From assembly GCA_019654215.1 (NCBI GenBank), contig BPDI01000005.1, forward strand, positions 41,780 through 105,779: a DNA stretch of 64,000 nucleotides. The letters run 5' to 3'. Shown here in pieces: positions 39,432 to 48,543 of the stretch. This DNA comes from Gammaproteobacteria bacterium. GTDB lineage: Bacteria; Pseudomonadota; Gammaproteobacteria; Pseudomonadales; Pseudohongiellaceae. The position numbers and the translations under genes were made by a program. Numbering within the stretch: position 1 is the stretch's first letter; each line of letters starts with the position of its first letter. A model generated the notes under the pieces. It saw only the letters and a list, made by a program, of their open reading frames with translations. It was not told the origin of the DNA and did no database searches.

Positions 39432-39974
39432 TTAGTCTGCAGAGTTTTTTATTTGCATTACCTCATTCGGATCGCCGCGGAAGATAATGTAGCTGATTGT
39501 GTCGCTAGTTATTTCATGCCAACCATGGGGCATGCCTTTTGGAATTATGGCAATATCTCCTACTTCTACTCTCTGTAAAACTCCGTCTTTGATTTCGCCT
39601 CTTAACATTGAGCCAAGCAGATTACTGTTTGTTTCAGCGGGATCAATAAATTCACCACCGGTAACCATAGTGCCTTCGCCGGCGACGATGTAATAAATTT
39701 CATCGAGATCGACGTGAGCAATTCCAGTTTCATTCTCTCTTGGTTCAACCTTGCTGCGTTGAACAACGGAAACACCCAGATATTCTTCGCCTACATCGAC
39801 ATGCCTTACGACGATGTCGCTCACAGTTCTTCCTTCGGCGAGATTCGTTAACCCTTGCAGTAAGGTTTCATTAACTTCAGCTTTAGGAATTACGAATGAA
39901 CCATCACCATGATCATCTGCATTGATAGTTGAAAATAGAAAACTAGTTACAATCAGGCTTATTGTTTTTTTCAT
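39432..39974 (-). CDS. Secreted cupin protein
   Basis: 180 residues with a signal peptide and one cupin barrel. DEIYYIVAGEGTMVTGG is the first cupin motif (lacking the usual His pair) and IPKGMPHGWHEI the second, with conserved His. The paralogue at 54908 has VLEGSGTLVTGG and LQPGTPHWF. Enzymatic role unknown; some relatives are sugar isomerases or dioxygenases, but metal ligands here are incomplete. It lies about 30 bases after the M19 dipeptidase gene on the same strand, so they may form an operon. Confidence 0.72.
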   Translation of the reverse strand: MKKTISLIVTSFLFSTINADDHGDGSFVIPKAEVNETLLQGLTNLAEGRTVSDIVVRHVDVGEEYLGVSVVQRSKVEPRENETGIAHVDLDEIYYIVAGEGTMVTGGEFIDPAETNSNLLGSMLRGEIKDGVLQRVEVGDIAIIPKGMPHGWHEITSDTISYIIFRGDPNEVMQIKNSAD

Positions 39975-40003
39975 AACGCCTCCTGAGGAGATTAAGCTTC
40001 GGT

Positions 40004-41197
40004 TTATATTTCGGCAGCGATTCTTTGTACTTCGTCGAGAACTCGCAATAAGTTACCACTCCATAATCGTGCGATTTCTTCTTCAGTATACCCACGCCTA
40101 ACGAGCTCTAAGGTAACATTAAATGTTTCCGACGCATCATTCCATCCTTCGATTCCGCCGCCCCCGTCAAAATCGGAACTGATTCCAACATGATCGAGCC
40201 CGATTAGCTCGACCATGTAATCCACATGGTCAATGAAGTCTGAAACTGTTGCCACTGGGGCTAAGACATTATCATTTCCTTCAGCAAGAAAACTTCTTCT
40301 AGCTTCGTTTACATAAGTGTGAAATGCAGTGGCTTGTGCAACGCCATTGTTATCTCGAATTGCATAAAGCATTTCATCATCCAGATTGCGAGTATGATCG
40401 GTGAGAGCACGAGCAGATGAATGGGAAGCAATAACCGGTGCTCTGCTTAGTTCAATACTTTGCATGATGGAATCTTTCGAAGGATGAGACACATCAATCA
40501 TGATGCCCAGGCGATTCATTTCAGCGATTGCTTGTCTTCCCATCTGACTTAATCCACCGTGCAAGTAGTCATTTGTAGCTTCGCCTGTTTGGGAATCTGA
40601 AAATTGACTATGACCATTATGGGCTAGAGACATATAACGACCACCACGATCATAAAACTCTTCGATGCGTGACATATCTGTACCAATGGGGTAGGCATTT
40701 TCGATTCCAATCATCGCCACTTTCTTGCCTGATGCAGCTATGCGTCGCACATCTGCGGAGGTGTAGGCGAGTTCAATCTTGTCTGGCGCTATCTCTTCTG
40801 CCAGTCGATGAATAGCATCAAATTTGTCGATAGCATTTGCATAGGCGGCCGCATAGCCTTCTTCATCCAATGGCCCCTGGCCGGTATAGACAATAAACCA
40901 GGCGACATCGAGACCACCGGTTTCCATTTTTGGAAGATTCACCTGGGTATCTAAATCCTGGGTGTAGTTATTAGTCGCAGTGAAATTTGAAGTGTTGATA
41001 TCAGCGTGAGTATCTAGGGTGATGACCCGATCGTGTATACCCCTTGCTCGTGCTACTAATTCTTCTTCAGTTTCAACTGCAGGAGCCGGGGTCGATTGAG
41101 TGCTATTCGCAGTTTCGTTGCTATCTCCACTGCATGCAACAAATAAACCAAGTAGCAGCAAAATTGAAATTTGTTTTAGATCTACTAAATGTTTCAT
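40004..41197 (-). CDS. M19 (renal-type) membrane dipeptidase lipoprotein
   Basis: Zinc dipeptidase of 397 residues. A lipobox (LFVAC, Cys 22) indicates outer-membrane or periplasmic anchoring. DTHADIN supplies the first metal ligands, the bridging Glu is in GIENAYP, and the His ligands are in DVSHPS and ASHSSARA. HVGISSDFDGGGG is the family C-terminal motif. It cleaves dipeptides, including some with D-residues at the C-terminus. Together with the gamma-glutamyltransferase and M14 genes nearby it would supply amino acids from extracellular peptides. Intact. Confidence 0.92.
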   Translation of the reverse strand: MKHLVDLKQISILLLLGLFVACSGDSNETANSTQSTPAPAVETEEELVARARGIHDRVITLDTHADINTSNFTATNNYTQDLDTQVNLPKMETGGLDVAWFIVYTGQGPLDEEGYAAAYANAIDKFDAIHRLAEEIAPDKIELAYTSADVRRIAASGKKVAMIGIENAYPIGTDMSRIEEFYDRGGRYMSLAHNGHSQFSDSQTGEATNDYLHGGLSQMGRQAIAEMNRLGIMIDVSHPSKDSIMQSIELSRAPVIASHSSARALTDHTRNLDDEMLYAIRDNNGVAQATAFHTYVNEARRSFLAEGNDNVLAPVATVSDFIDHVDYMVELIGLDHVGISSDFDGGGGIEGWNDASETFNVTLELVRRGYTEEEIARLWSGNLLRVLDEVQRIAAEI

Positions 41198-41487
41198 AGT
41201 AGGTGAACCTGGTTTTGTCTAATTCGATGATGTTGAATAAAAACGAGTTTGGCCTCGCAGAGACAAGAATTTAGCACTTCAGCATTGCTAAAAACAGCAT
41301 TCAACATGGATAGAAAGCAGGCCTCACTCATTCTGCCGATCTCCCCTAATCAGAAAATATTTCGTCTGATCCCGCCAAAAGTGAGCTGAATGGCGCTAAA
41401 ATAGTAGCTTTCCGAAGTTGCTACCGGTGTCTTGGCTGGCATACCATGCACCAAATAACTATAACCCTATATGCAGTAGTGAGAAAT

Positions 41488-43221
41488 ATGATGAGTAGTT
41501 ACGGTTTTGTCAGTCGGTCTTTGTATCAATCGAGTAAGGCCCTGGTTTTAATCCTAAGTTTCATATTGATTTCTGTTTCTTTTTCCGAAGGCGGACGTAC
41601 TCCAGTGCGTGCCAAGAACGGAATGGTTTCCAGTGCTTCCAGATTAGCCTCTGAAGTTGGAGTTGAAACATTAAAGCAAGGTGGTAATGCGGTTGATGCT
41701 GCAGTAGCTACTGCTTTTGCATTGGCAGTTACATGGCCAAGTGCTGGCAACATCGGCGGTGGTGGCTTTCTGGTTTATCATGGCGACGATGGACATGCCA
41801 CGACGTTTGACTTCCGCGAGAAAGCACCACTGGCAGCATCGGAAAGCATGTATCTCGGCGTGGATGGTCGAGTAATAAACAATTCAAATCACATTGGCAT
41901 GTTGGCAATAGGTGTTCCGGGCACGGTGGCAGGTCTCTACAAGGCTCATCAGGAATTGGGCTCACTACCTTGGGAAGATCTCGTTGCTCCGGCAGTTGCG
42001 TTGGCACGAGATGGAATTCCTATTAACTATTCATTGCAGATTGGATTTGCTCGAAGTGCGAATCGATTCCGCCAGTATCCTTCCTCGGCAGAGAAATTCT
42101 TCCGTGCTGATGGTTCTCTTTATGAGCTCGGAGATACCTGGTTACAACCAGATCTTTCTCATACATTGGAGCTAATTCAGAACAATGGTAGGGATGGTTT
42201 TTACAAAGGTGAAAACGCCAAAAAGCTTGCTGATTTTATGGCAGCAAACGGCGGAATGATCACCGAAGAAGATCTGGAGATCTATGAAGCGGTTGAGCGG
42301 GAGCCTATCCGTGGCACTTACCGTGGCTACGAAATTGTAAGCATGCCGCCCCCGTCTTCTGGTGGAACAGCGTTGGTGCAAATGCTCAATATTCTGGAAG
42401 GATACGACTTAGCATCTCTCGGTCACAATTCGGCTGACTATTTACATGTGTTAACTGAGGCTATGCGCAGAGCTTATGCAGATCGTGCAGAACATTTGGG
42501 TGATCCAGACTTTAACGAATCAATGCCGCTTGATCGACTCATGGACAAGGAATACGCCGCTGGATTACGTGCTTCGATAGACATGGATGAAAAGTCAGTG
42601 AGCTCTCCTTCTGAATTTGCTCAAGCCTATGAGAGTGAGGAAACTACACACTTCTCAGTTGTTGATAAAGACGGCAACATGGTGAGTCTTACTTACACGT
42701 TAGAATTTGGTTATGGCTCAGCCATTGTGGCAGAAGGCGCTGGATATCTGCTTAATAATGAGCTCGGTGACTTTAATGCAGTGCCAGGTCTCACAGATAT
42801 AAGAGGCAACATTGGAACTGCTCCCAATCTTGTCGCAGCGGAAAAGCGTCCTCTTTCTTCTATGACCCCAACTATTGTGGCACTAAACGGCAGACCCCTT
42901 TTCGCAACGGGAAGCCCCGGTGGAAAGACCATTATCAATACTGTGATGCAAACTATTCTGAATATTATCGATCATGGCTTTAATATTGCAGAATCGATTG
43001 AAGCGCCACGCATACATCACCAATGGTTGCCAGATTTCACTAGCATCGAGTCCAGCGGATTTTCTCCAGACACACTTCGACTTTACGCAGACAAAGGGCA
43101 CAACACTAGTGAAAGAGGTTCACAGGGAGCTGCGATGGGAGTGTACTTTAATCGCGAAGAAGGGTTATTTGAAGGCTCTGCGGATTCTCGCCGTGGCGAT
43201 GGAGCGGGGGTGGGTTACTAA
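41488..43221 (+). CDS. ggt: Gamma-glutamyltransferase
   Basis: N-terminal nucleophile hydrolase that removes gamma-glutamyl groups from glutathione and related compounds in the periplasm. GNAVDAAVATAFALAV opens the large subunit. The autocleavage/nucleophile Thr is in EETTHFSVVD (about residue 387 from this start). The small subunit has NNELGDFN and TGSPGGKTIIN. The ORF is open from 41446; ATG 41488 or 41491 places the start just ahead of the signal peptide (ALVLILSFILISVSFS). Followed 19 bases later by a lipocalin-like gene. Intact length for the family. Confidence 0.93.
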   Translation: MMSSYGFVSRSLYQSSKALVLILSFILISVSFSEGGRTPVRAKNGMVSSASRLASEVGVETLKQGGNAVDAAVATAFALAVTWPSAGNIGGGGFLVYHGDDGHATTFDFREKAPLAASESMYLGVDGRVINNSNHIGMLAIGVPGTVAGLYKAHQELGSLPWEDLVAPAVALARDGIPINYSLQIGFARSANRFRQYPSSAEKFFRADGSLYELGDTWLQPDLSHTLELIQNNGRDGFYKGENAKKLADFMAANGGMITEEDLEIYEAVEREPIRGTYRGYEIVSMPPPSSGGTALVQMLNILEGYDLASLGHNSADYLHVLTEAMRRAYADRAEHLGDPDFNESMPLDRLMDKEYAAGLRASIDMDEKSVSSPSEFAQAYESEETTHFSVVDKDGNMVSLTYTLEFGYGSAIVAEGAGYLLNNELGDFNAVPGLTDIRGNIGTAPNLVAAEKRPLSSMTPTIVALNGRPLFATGSPGGKTIINTVMQTILNIIDHGFNIAESIEAPRIHHQWLPDFTSIESSGFSPDTLRLYADKGHNTSERGSQGAAMGVYFNREEGLFEGSADSRRGDGAGVGY

Positions 43222-43240
43222 ATAAATCAGTGAGGCAAAA

Positions 43241-43708
43241 ATGAAAACAACAGCGCTTTACCTGTTTCTTGTATTTATTAGTTCTTCAGCATTTGCTGCT
43301 GACGATCTTGAAACTGTAAAACAACGATTCATTGGTGACTGGGAATTAGCTACTTATTACACGTTTGCTGCAAACGATGAGGCAAGGGAAATGGGCTATA
43401 TCGGTCGCCTAAGTTACGATCGCTTCGGCAATATGGCTGGTCTAGGCATGCCGAAAGATTTGCCGGAACGTCAGAGAGAATCCAGTGAGCGTTTAATGCA
43501 AGGCTTTGCCTATTGGGGTCCGGTAAGTTGGGATCTCGATCGCGGTGTCGTTATCCACCATGTCCAAGGGTCGCCCATGGTCCCTCAATGGGTAGATGGT
43601 GAAAATATTCGCTACTTTGAGTTTGAAGGTGAGGATATCCTTAAGTTGTCTTTGCGTGACAACAACGGACGCACTACCGCGACACTGACCTGGCATCGAT
43701 TGAAATAG
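43241..43708 (+). CDS. Secreted lipocalin-like domain protein
   Basis: 155 residues, signal peptide (LYLFLVFISSSAFA), then a lipocalin-like barrel: FIGDWELATYYTF at the start, GRLSYDRFGNMAG (strand and turn typical of the lipocalin_5-type family), and WDLDRGVVIHHVQGSPMVPQW. Ligand unknown. It is the second gene of a likely operon with ggt and converges with an MBL-fold gene. A small hairpin (TCAACT/AGTTGA, 43719-43734) sits between the two stops. Confidence 0.75.
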   Translation: MKTTALYLFLVFISSSAFAADDLETVKQRFIGDWELATYYTFAANDEAREMGYIGRLSYDRFGNMAGLGMPKDLPERQRESSERLMQGFAYWGPVSWDLDRGVVIHHVQGSPMVPQWVDGENIRYFEFEGEDILKLSLRDNNGRTTATLTWHRLK

Positions 43709-43726
43709 TAGTCGGTTTTCAACTTC

Positions 43727-45343
43727 TTAGTTGATTAATTCCTCGAAATCTTCCCAGGGAGTTGGTTGCCCATGAATGGGAACGATTGTTTCCACGTCTA
43801 ATCCTAAGCGTTGCACGTGATTGTAGAGTGTGCGGTTTTCACGACTGGCCTCTTCAGGCAAATCATTGGTAATAGCGTCAAAGAGATCTGCTTCGATCAA
43901 TATTTTTTCTTCAGGAAGGTAGGCAACTAACATGCCTTCGACATGAGGGGAGGGATGAACATAAGACATCTGCATTATCCGATTGCCATCGGTTAATACA
44001 TAATTTTCCCGCACTGTCTCATATTGATAACCCTCGGCGAGTTCGGTTGGTGGCCATAAACTCACCATGTCTGGGTCCAGTGTACGTTGGGAATAGGTTA
44101 AAACATCGTTAGTATAGAAATCATAGTTTTTCCAATGAGTAATGATTGTGGCACCGATATGCATATAGGTGCGCAATCCTCCAACGTGGTCATGGTGTTG
44201 ATGAGTATTAATTACAAATCTTATTGGTTTGTCAGGAATGCGTTCGACGATTTCATCGATGACTGCCAGGTTTCTCGATTCATAAAGAGGAGCTTCAACC
44301 ACAGCAATGTAGTCCTCGAATTCGACAACAACACTGTTGTGAGAACCACCACCATAGAGGAACACTCCGTCTGCTAGAGTTTCAACTACGACGTTTTCAA
44401 AAAAATCTGCGTTACGTACATTTGCCGGTACTGCAACTTCGCCGGGACATTCATTGGCAACAATATCTGCCTGTCTGCCACCAAAGGCATTATGCCCCGC
44501 ATTTATACTTTGCGCTTGGTAGTTATCATCCCAGCCAGTGTGATGGTGCCAGTTAGTTGGGAAGCGAACACCATCACCGATATTGATGTAATCCGCATTG
44601 GAAAATTCGTGTTCGTAATTAGTATCACCAATTACTGAATCTGGTACCCATGTGTGAATGCGTTGTAATAAGTTTTCAGAATTAATCGTGGCATCGACTC
44701 GATACTTATCCATAACAGTTATGGATACGATGGTAACTTTTTCCGGATTTACCGTGGCACCATCACGTCCCATTTCACCCAGTTCCCAGCGCCACGTTGC
44801 AACAGGATTAGCGCCCGGCAGACGAGCCGCCTTTAAGAATCCATGTGGAGTTAACCATATGTCCAACTGCCAGCGTTCTGCATCTAAGGGACGAGCAGCA
44901 ATTGGTTCGCCATCAGTGCCATCCTGATGCCAGGCATATTGACCATTCAGACTAAAAACCTGTCGTTCTTCTTGCTGGGTAGGTGTTCCACCATACCAAC
45001 CTAGACCATACTTCCAGGAGGCAGGATTGTTACCAGGATCGCGATCGAAGGTTTCCATCATACGCACATTTTCGAAGTCGATTATCCGGGTGTAATTTCG
45101 CAGAGGCTCGCCACGTGGCCAGTCAACTTCATAGGCATTGATGTATTGCTGGCCCACCATTCCAGAATACGCACTGCCCGAGATTGAGATACAAGAAAGG
45201 CTTTCTTCTCCTATGGCAGCCGAGGCAGCTGCCAAGATTGGTGCTGGATCGATGTAACCATGATCGAATTCTTGAGCGACCAAAATTGCTGGCAAGAGTA
45301 AGGGAAGAAGGGCTATACGAGCTCGGGAATGTATCGATGCCAC
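43727..45343 (-). CDS. Secreted metallo-beta-lactamase-fold hydrolase, large form
   Basis: 538 residues with a signal peptide (IALLPLLLPAILVAQ). The N-terminal 290 residues form an extra domain of unknown fold. The MBL domain follows, with metal motif HQHHDH in VINTHQHHDHVGG, YVHPSPHVEGMLVAYLP, EADLFDA and IVPIHGQP. Large MBL proteins with such an N-terminal module occur widely in environmental Proteobacteria without known substrate. It is unrelated in domain plan to the shorter MBL gene at 3376. Intact frame. Confidence 0.83.
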   Translation of the reverse strand: MASIHSRARIALLPLLLPAILVAQEFDHGYIDPAPILAAASAAIGEESLSCISISGSAYSGMVGQQYINAYEVDWPRGEPLRNYTRIIDFENVRMMETFDRDPGNNPASWKYGLGWYGGTPTQQEERQVFSLNGQYAWHQDGTDGEPIAARPLDAERWQLDIWLTPHGFLKAARLPGANPVATWRWELGEMGRDGATVNPEKVTIVSITVMDKYRVDATINSENLLQRIHTWVPDSVIGDTNYEHEFSNADYINIGDGVRFPTNWHHHTGWDDNYQAQSINAGHNAFGGRQADIVANECPGEVAVPANVRNADFFENVVVETLADGVFLYGGGSHNSVVVEFEDYIAVVEAPLYESRNLAVIDEIVERIPDKPIRFVINTHQHHDHVGGLRTYMHIGATIITHWKNYDFYTNDVLTYSQRTLDPDMVSLWPPTELAEGYQYETVRENYVLTDGNRIMQMSYVHPSPHVEGMLVAYLPEEKILIEADLFDAITNDLPEEASRENRTLYNHVQRLGLDVETIVPIHGQPTPWEDFEELIN

Positions 45344-45472
45344 GGGGACCTCCTGAGGTTCTTATTTTTGTTAACGGGCAGATTAGAGTAATTGAGCTGT
45401 GTCCCTAATTCAATGCGCGGCTATGACCTTTATATGTTATAAATCTCTTCCCTGAATGACTTTCAACTAACA

Positions 45473-48361
45473 ATGAGCGACATAAATAATAGCAGCACAT
45501 TAGCTCGCAGACTTCGCGAGGAACTCCAGGGTGAAGTGCTCTTCGATAGATTCAATCGAGGTCGCTACAGCACTGATGCATCTATTTATCAATTAATGCC
45601 AATTGGTGTCGTCCTACCCAAGAGTGATGATGACGTAGAAGCGGCGATAAAGATTGCAAAAGAAGAAGGCATACCGGTTTTGCCTAGAGGAAGTGGCACT
45701 TCGCAAAATGGTCAAGCTATTGGTGAAGCCCTGCTTATCGATACCACCCGCCATCTTAATCAAATAATCGATTTCGATAGAGAGAATCAAACTGCTTGTG
45801 TGCAACCTGGCCTAGTACTCGATCATCTCAATCGATATCTAAAGCCCCATGGCTTATTTTATCCAGTTGATGTTTCAACAGCCAACAGAGCAACGCTAGG
45901 AGGCATGACTGGAAACAATAGTTGTGGTGCCAGATCGATTCGTTATGGAAATATGGTTCACAATGTTCTCTCTGTTGAAGCTCTGTTAGCGAATGGTAGT
46001 AAAGCTCATTTCAAAAAATTAAATGGTGATGCAACTAACGGTAATGTGTCCAACGATTTGTTACAAAAATTACTATCTTTAGGGGAAAGAGAAGCAGAAG
46101 AAATTGTTGCAAGCTTTCCCAAATTATTACGCCGAGTGGGTGGTTATAACATTGATGAGCTTATAAAAGACGGACCCAACTTGGGTCGATTGTTAGTTGG
46201 GTCAGAGGGAACGCTAGGCTTTTTTCAAAAAATTCATCTGCAGTTACAACCGATACCTCCACAGAAAGTATTGGGTGTTTGTCATTTCCCAACATTCTAC
46301 GAAGCGATGGATAGCACTCAGCACATAGTCAGGTTAGATCCTACTGCAGTTGAACTGGTAGATCGCACCATGATCGATTTGGCTCGGGCGATTCCTATGT
46401 TCGCTTCTACAGTTAATCGCTTCGTACAAGGTGAGCCAGAAGCATTGCTACTGGTTGAATTTGCCGGAGATGTCCGAGATGAGCAGTTAGCCAAGTTGCA
46501 GAGCTTGGTGGAACTCATGGCAGACATGGGTTTTCCTGATTCAGTGGTCGAAGCGACGGATAACGAGTTTCAACCAGCAATCTGGGAAGTTCGCAAACAA
46601 GGCTTGAACATCATGATGTCCATGAAAGGAGATGGAAAACCCGTTTCTTTCATCGAAGACTGTGCGGTAGATCTCAAAGACCTGGCTGAATACACGAGGC
46701 GGCTCACTGAAATATTCGAAAAGAATGGAACAACAGGTACGTTTTACGCACATGCGTCAGTAGGGACTTTGCATGTGCGTCCTGTGTTAAATATGAAAGA
46801 AGAATCCGGTGCCACCAAGATGCGAGCAATTGTTGAAGAGTGTTTGGAAATGGTTCGGGAGTATAAAGGCTCTCATTCCGGCGAGCATGGCGATGGTATT
46901 TCTCGTTCGGAATTCCATGAACCCATGTTTGGCAAGCGCATGGTAGAGAACTTCGAAGAAGTTAAGCAGGCATTCGATCCGGGCAATCTTTTCAATCCAG
47001 GCAAAATTGTTAATCCGCACAAGATGGATGATCGCAACATTATGCGATTCGCTCCGGGCTACGAACCAATCAAGCTCGAGACTAGACTTGATTGGTCAGA
47101 GTGGGACGGGCTGCATCGAGCAATCGAAATGTGTAACAACAATGGAGCTTGTCGTAAAGCACAGGGCGGCACCATGTGTCCTTCCTATCGCGTTACAAAG
47201 GACGAGACTCATTTAACACGAGGTCGTGCAAATACCTTAAGGCTTGCGATAACTGGGCAGCTTGGCCCGGATGCATTTGGTTCTGACGCCATGCGCGAAA
47301 CCATGGACCTTTGTGTTAGCTGTAAAGGCTGTAAAAGGGAATGTCCCGTCGGCGTCGATATGGCGCGAATGAAAATTGAGTTTTTGGATCACTACTATCA
47401 ACGTCATGGTATTGGTGTTAGAGAAAAATTGTTTGCCTACCTTCCTCGCTATGCATCTAAGTTAAAAGCAATCGGATTTTTACTGAATTTACGAGATCAG
47501 ATTCCCGGGTTGGCCAAGATTTCGGAATGGTTATTCGGCCTTTCGAGTCATCGACCTTTGCCTAAATGGCGCAGCGATCATTTCAAACATCATGCTGAAG
47601 ACGCTGTTATGGCTAAAGGAGAAGAGGTGGTCCTATTGGTTGATACATTTAATGGCTGCTTTGAAACTGAAAATGCTAATGCTGCACTAGATGTTTTAAG
47701 AGCTGCAGGCTATCACGTTCATTGTCCAAGACCTTTAGATGGTGGGCGCTCACTCTGTTGTGGTCGAACTTTTTTAAGCAATGGTTTGGTAGATGAAGCC
47801 AAAGTAGAAATCAGTCGCACCATGCAAGCCTTAAAACCTTTCGTAGAGAGAGGCGTGCCTGTCGTCGGCCTAGAACCATCTTGTTTGCTTACATTGAGAG
47901 ATGAATATCTGGTCCTCTTTCCAGGCAAAGAATCTGAGGGGCTCGCACAAAACAGTTTTATGCTGGAAGAGTTTCTCGCAAATGAATTGGACGCTGGCCG
48001 ACTGGAGCTAAATCTTAAAGCACTTCCTCAGAGTCAGGCGCTACTCCATGGCCATTGTCACCAAAAAGCATTTGATGCGTTATCCCCAGTACAAGAAATC
48101 TTAGGGCTTATTCCTGACCTGGAAGTGAAGACTATCGATTCCAGCTGTTGCGGCATGGCGGGCTCATTTGGCTATGAAAAAGAGCATTACGATGTGTCTA
48201 TGGAAATGGGATCCTTAAGTCTCTTTCCCGAGATCAATGAGGCTGACGAAGATGTTCTCCTTGTCGCTGATGGCACGAGTTGCCGAGGCCATATTAAGCA
48301 TGGAACCGGACGCCAGGCGCTGCATGTGGCACAGGTTCTGCGGATGGCGCTGGCCAGCTAA
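45473..48361 (+). CDS. YdiJ-like FAD/Fe-S D-2-hydroxyacid dehydrogenase
   Basis: Large flavin iron-sulfur dehydrogenase of 962 residues, probably cytoplasmic and loosely membrane-bound. The N-terminal FAD-binding PCMH domain includes LPRGSGTSQNGQAIG and GGMTGNNSCGARSIRYGN, followed by the FAD-linked oxidase C-terminal domain with HGDGISRSEF. Two 4Fe-4S-type Cys clusters lie near residues 551-567 (CNNNGACRKAQGGTMCP) and 612-622 (CVSCKGCKRECP). CCG-type domains follow (LCCGRTF near 759, SSCCGMAGSFGYEK near 890). The family oxidises D-2-hydroxyglutarate or D-lactate. Intact; no obvious partner gene next to it. Confidence 0.9.
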   Translation: MSDINNSSTLARRLREELQGEVLFDRFNRGRYSTDASIYQLMPIGVVLPKSDDDVEAAIKIAKEEGIPVLPRGSGTSQNGQAIGEALLIDTTRHLNQIIDFDRENQTACVQPGLVLDHLNRYLKPHGLFYPVDVSTANRATLGGMTGNNSCGARSIRYGNMVHNVLSVEALLANGSKAHFKKLNGDATNGNVSNDLLQKLLSLGEREAEEIVASFPKLLRRVGGYNIDELIKDGPNLGRLLVGSEGTLGFFQKIHLQLQPIPPQKVLGVCHFPTFYEAMDSTQHIVRLDPTAVELVDRTMIDLARAIPMFASTVNRFVQGEPEALLLVEFAGDVRDEQLAKLQSLVELMADMGFPDSVVEATDNEFQPAIWEVRKQGLNIMMSMKGDGKPVSFIEDCAVDLKDLAEYTRRLTEIFEKNGTTGTFYAHASVGTLHVRPVLNMKEESGATKMRAIVEECLEMVREYKGSHSGEHGDGISRSEFHEPMFGKRMVENFEEVKQAFDPGNLFNPGKIVNPHKMDDRNIMRFAPGYEPIKLETRLDWSEWDGLHRAIEMCNNNGACRKAQGGTMCPSYRVTKDETHLTRGRANTLRLAITGQLGPDAFGSDAMRETMDLCVSCKGCKRECPVGVDMARMKIEFLDHYYQRHGIGVREKLFAYLPRYASKLKAIGFLLNLRDQIPGLAKISEWLFGLSSHRPLPKWRSDHFKHHAEDAVMAKGEEVVLLVDTFNGCFETENANAALDVLRAAGYHVHCPRPLDGGRSLCCGRTFLSNGLVDEAKVEISRTMQALKPFVERGVPVVGLEPSCLLTLRDEYLVLFPGKESEGLAQNSFMLEEFLANELDAGRLELNLKALPQSQALLHGHCHQKAFDALSPVQEILGLIPDLEVKTIDSSCCGMAGSFGYEKEHYDVSMEMGSLSLFPEINEADEDVLLVADGTSCRGHIKHGTGRQALHVAQVLRMALAS

Positions 48362-48543
48362 AAAAGCCTAGCGTCAACACGAGATTTTTTAGCCCACCTG
48401 TTACAAAAACTCACACAAAAAACAAAGAGATAGGGTTTCTGGAACCTCCATTTTTCTTGCCAAAAATGGCCTCTGCCGGTATGGTTTGCAGCAGCAAAAT
48501 ATTTTAAGAATTAGTACTAAATTAGTGTATACGCGAGGTGAAG

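Noticed and set aside
48448..48469. Hairpin CCATTTTT/AAAAATGG as terminator of the FAD/Fe-S dehydrogenase gene
   Set aside because: Symmetric stem, but no T-run follows and the stem is AT-rich; left as an unassigned inverted repeat.
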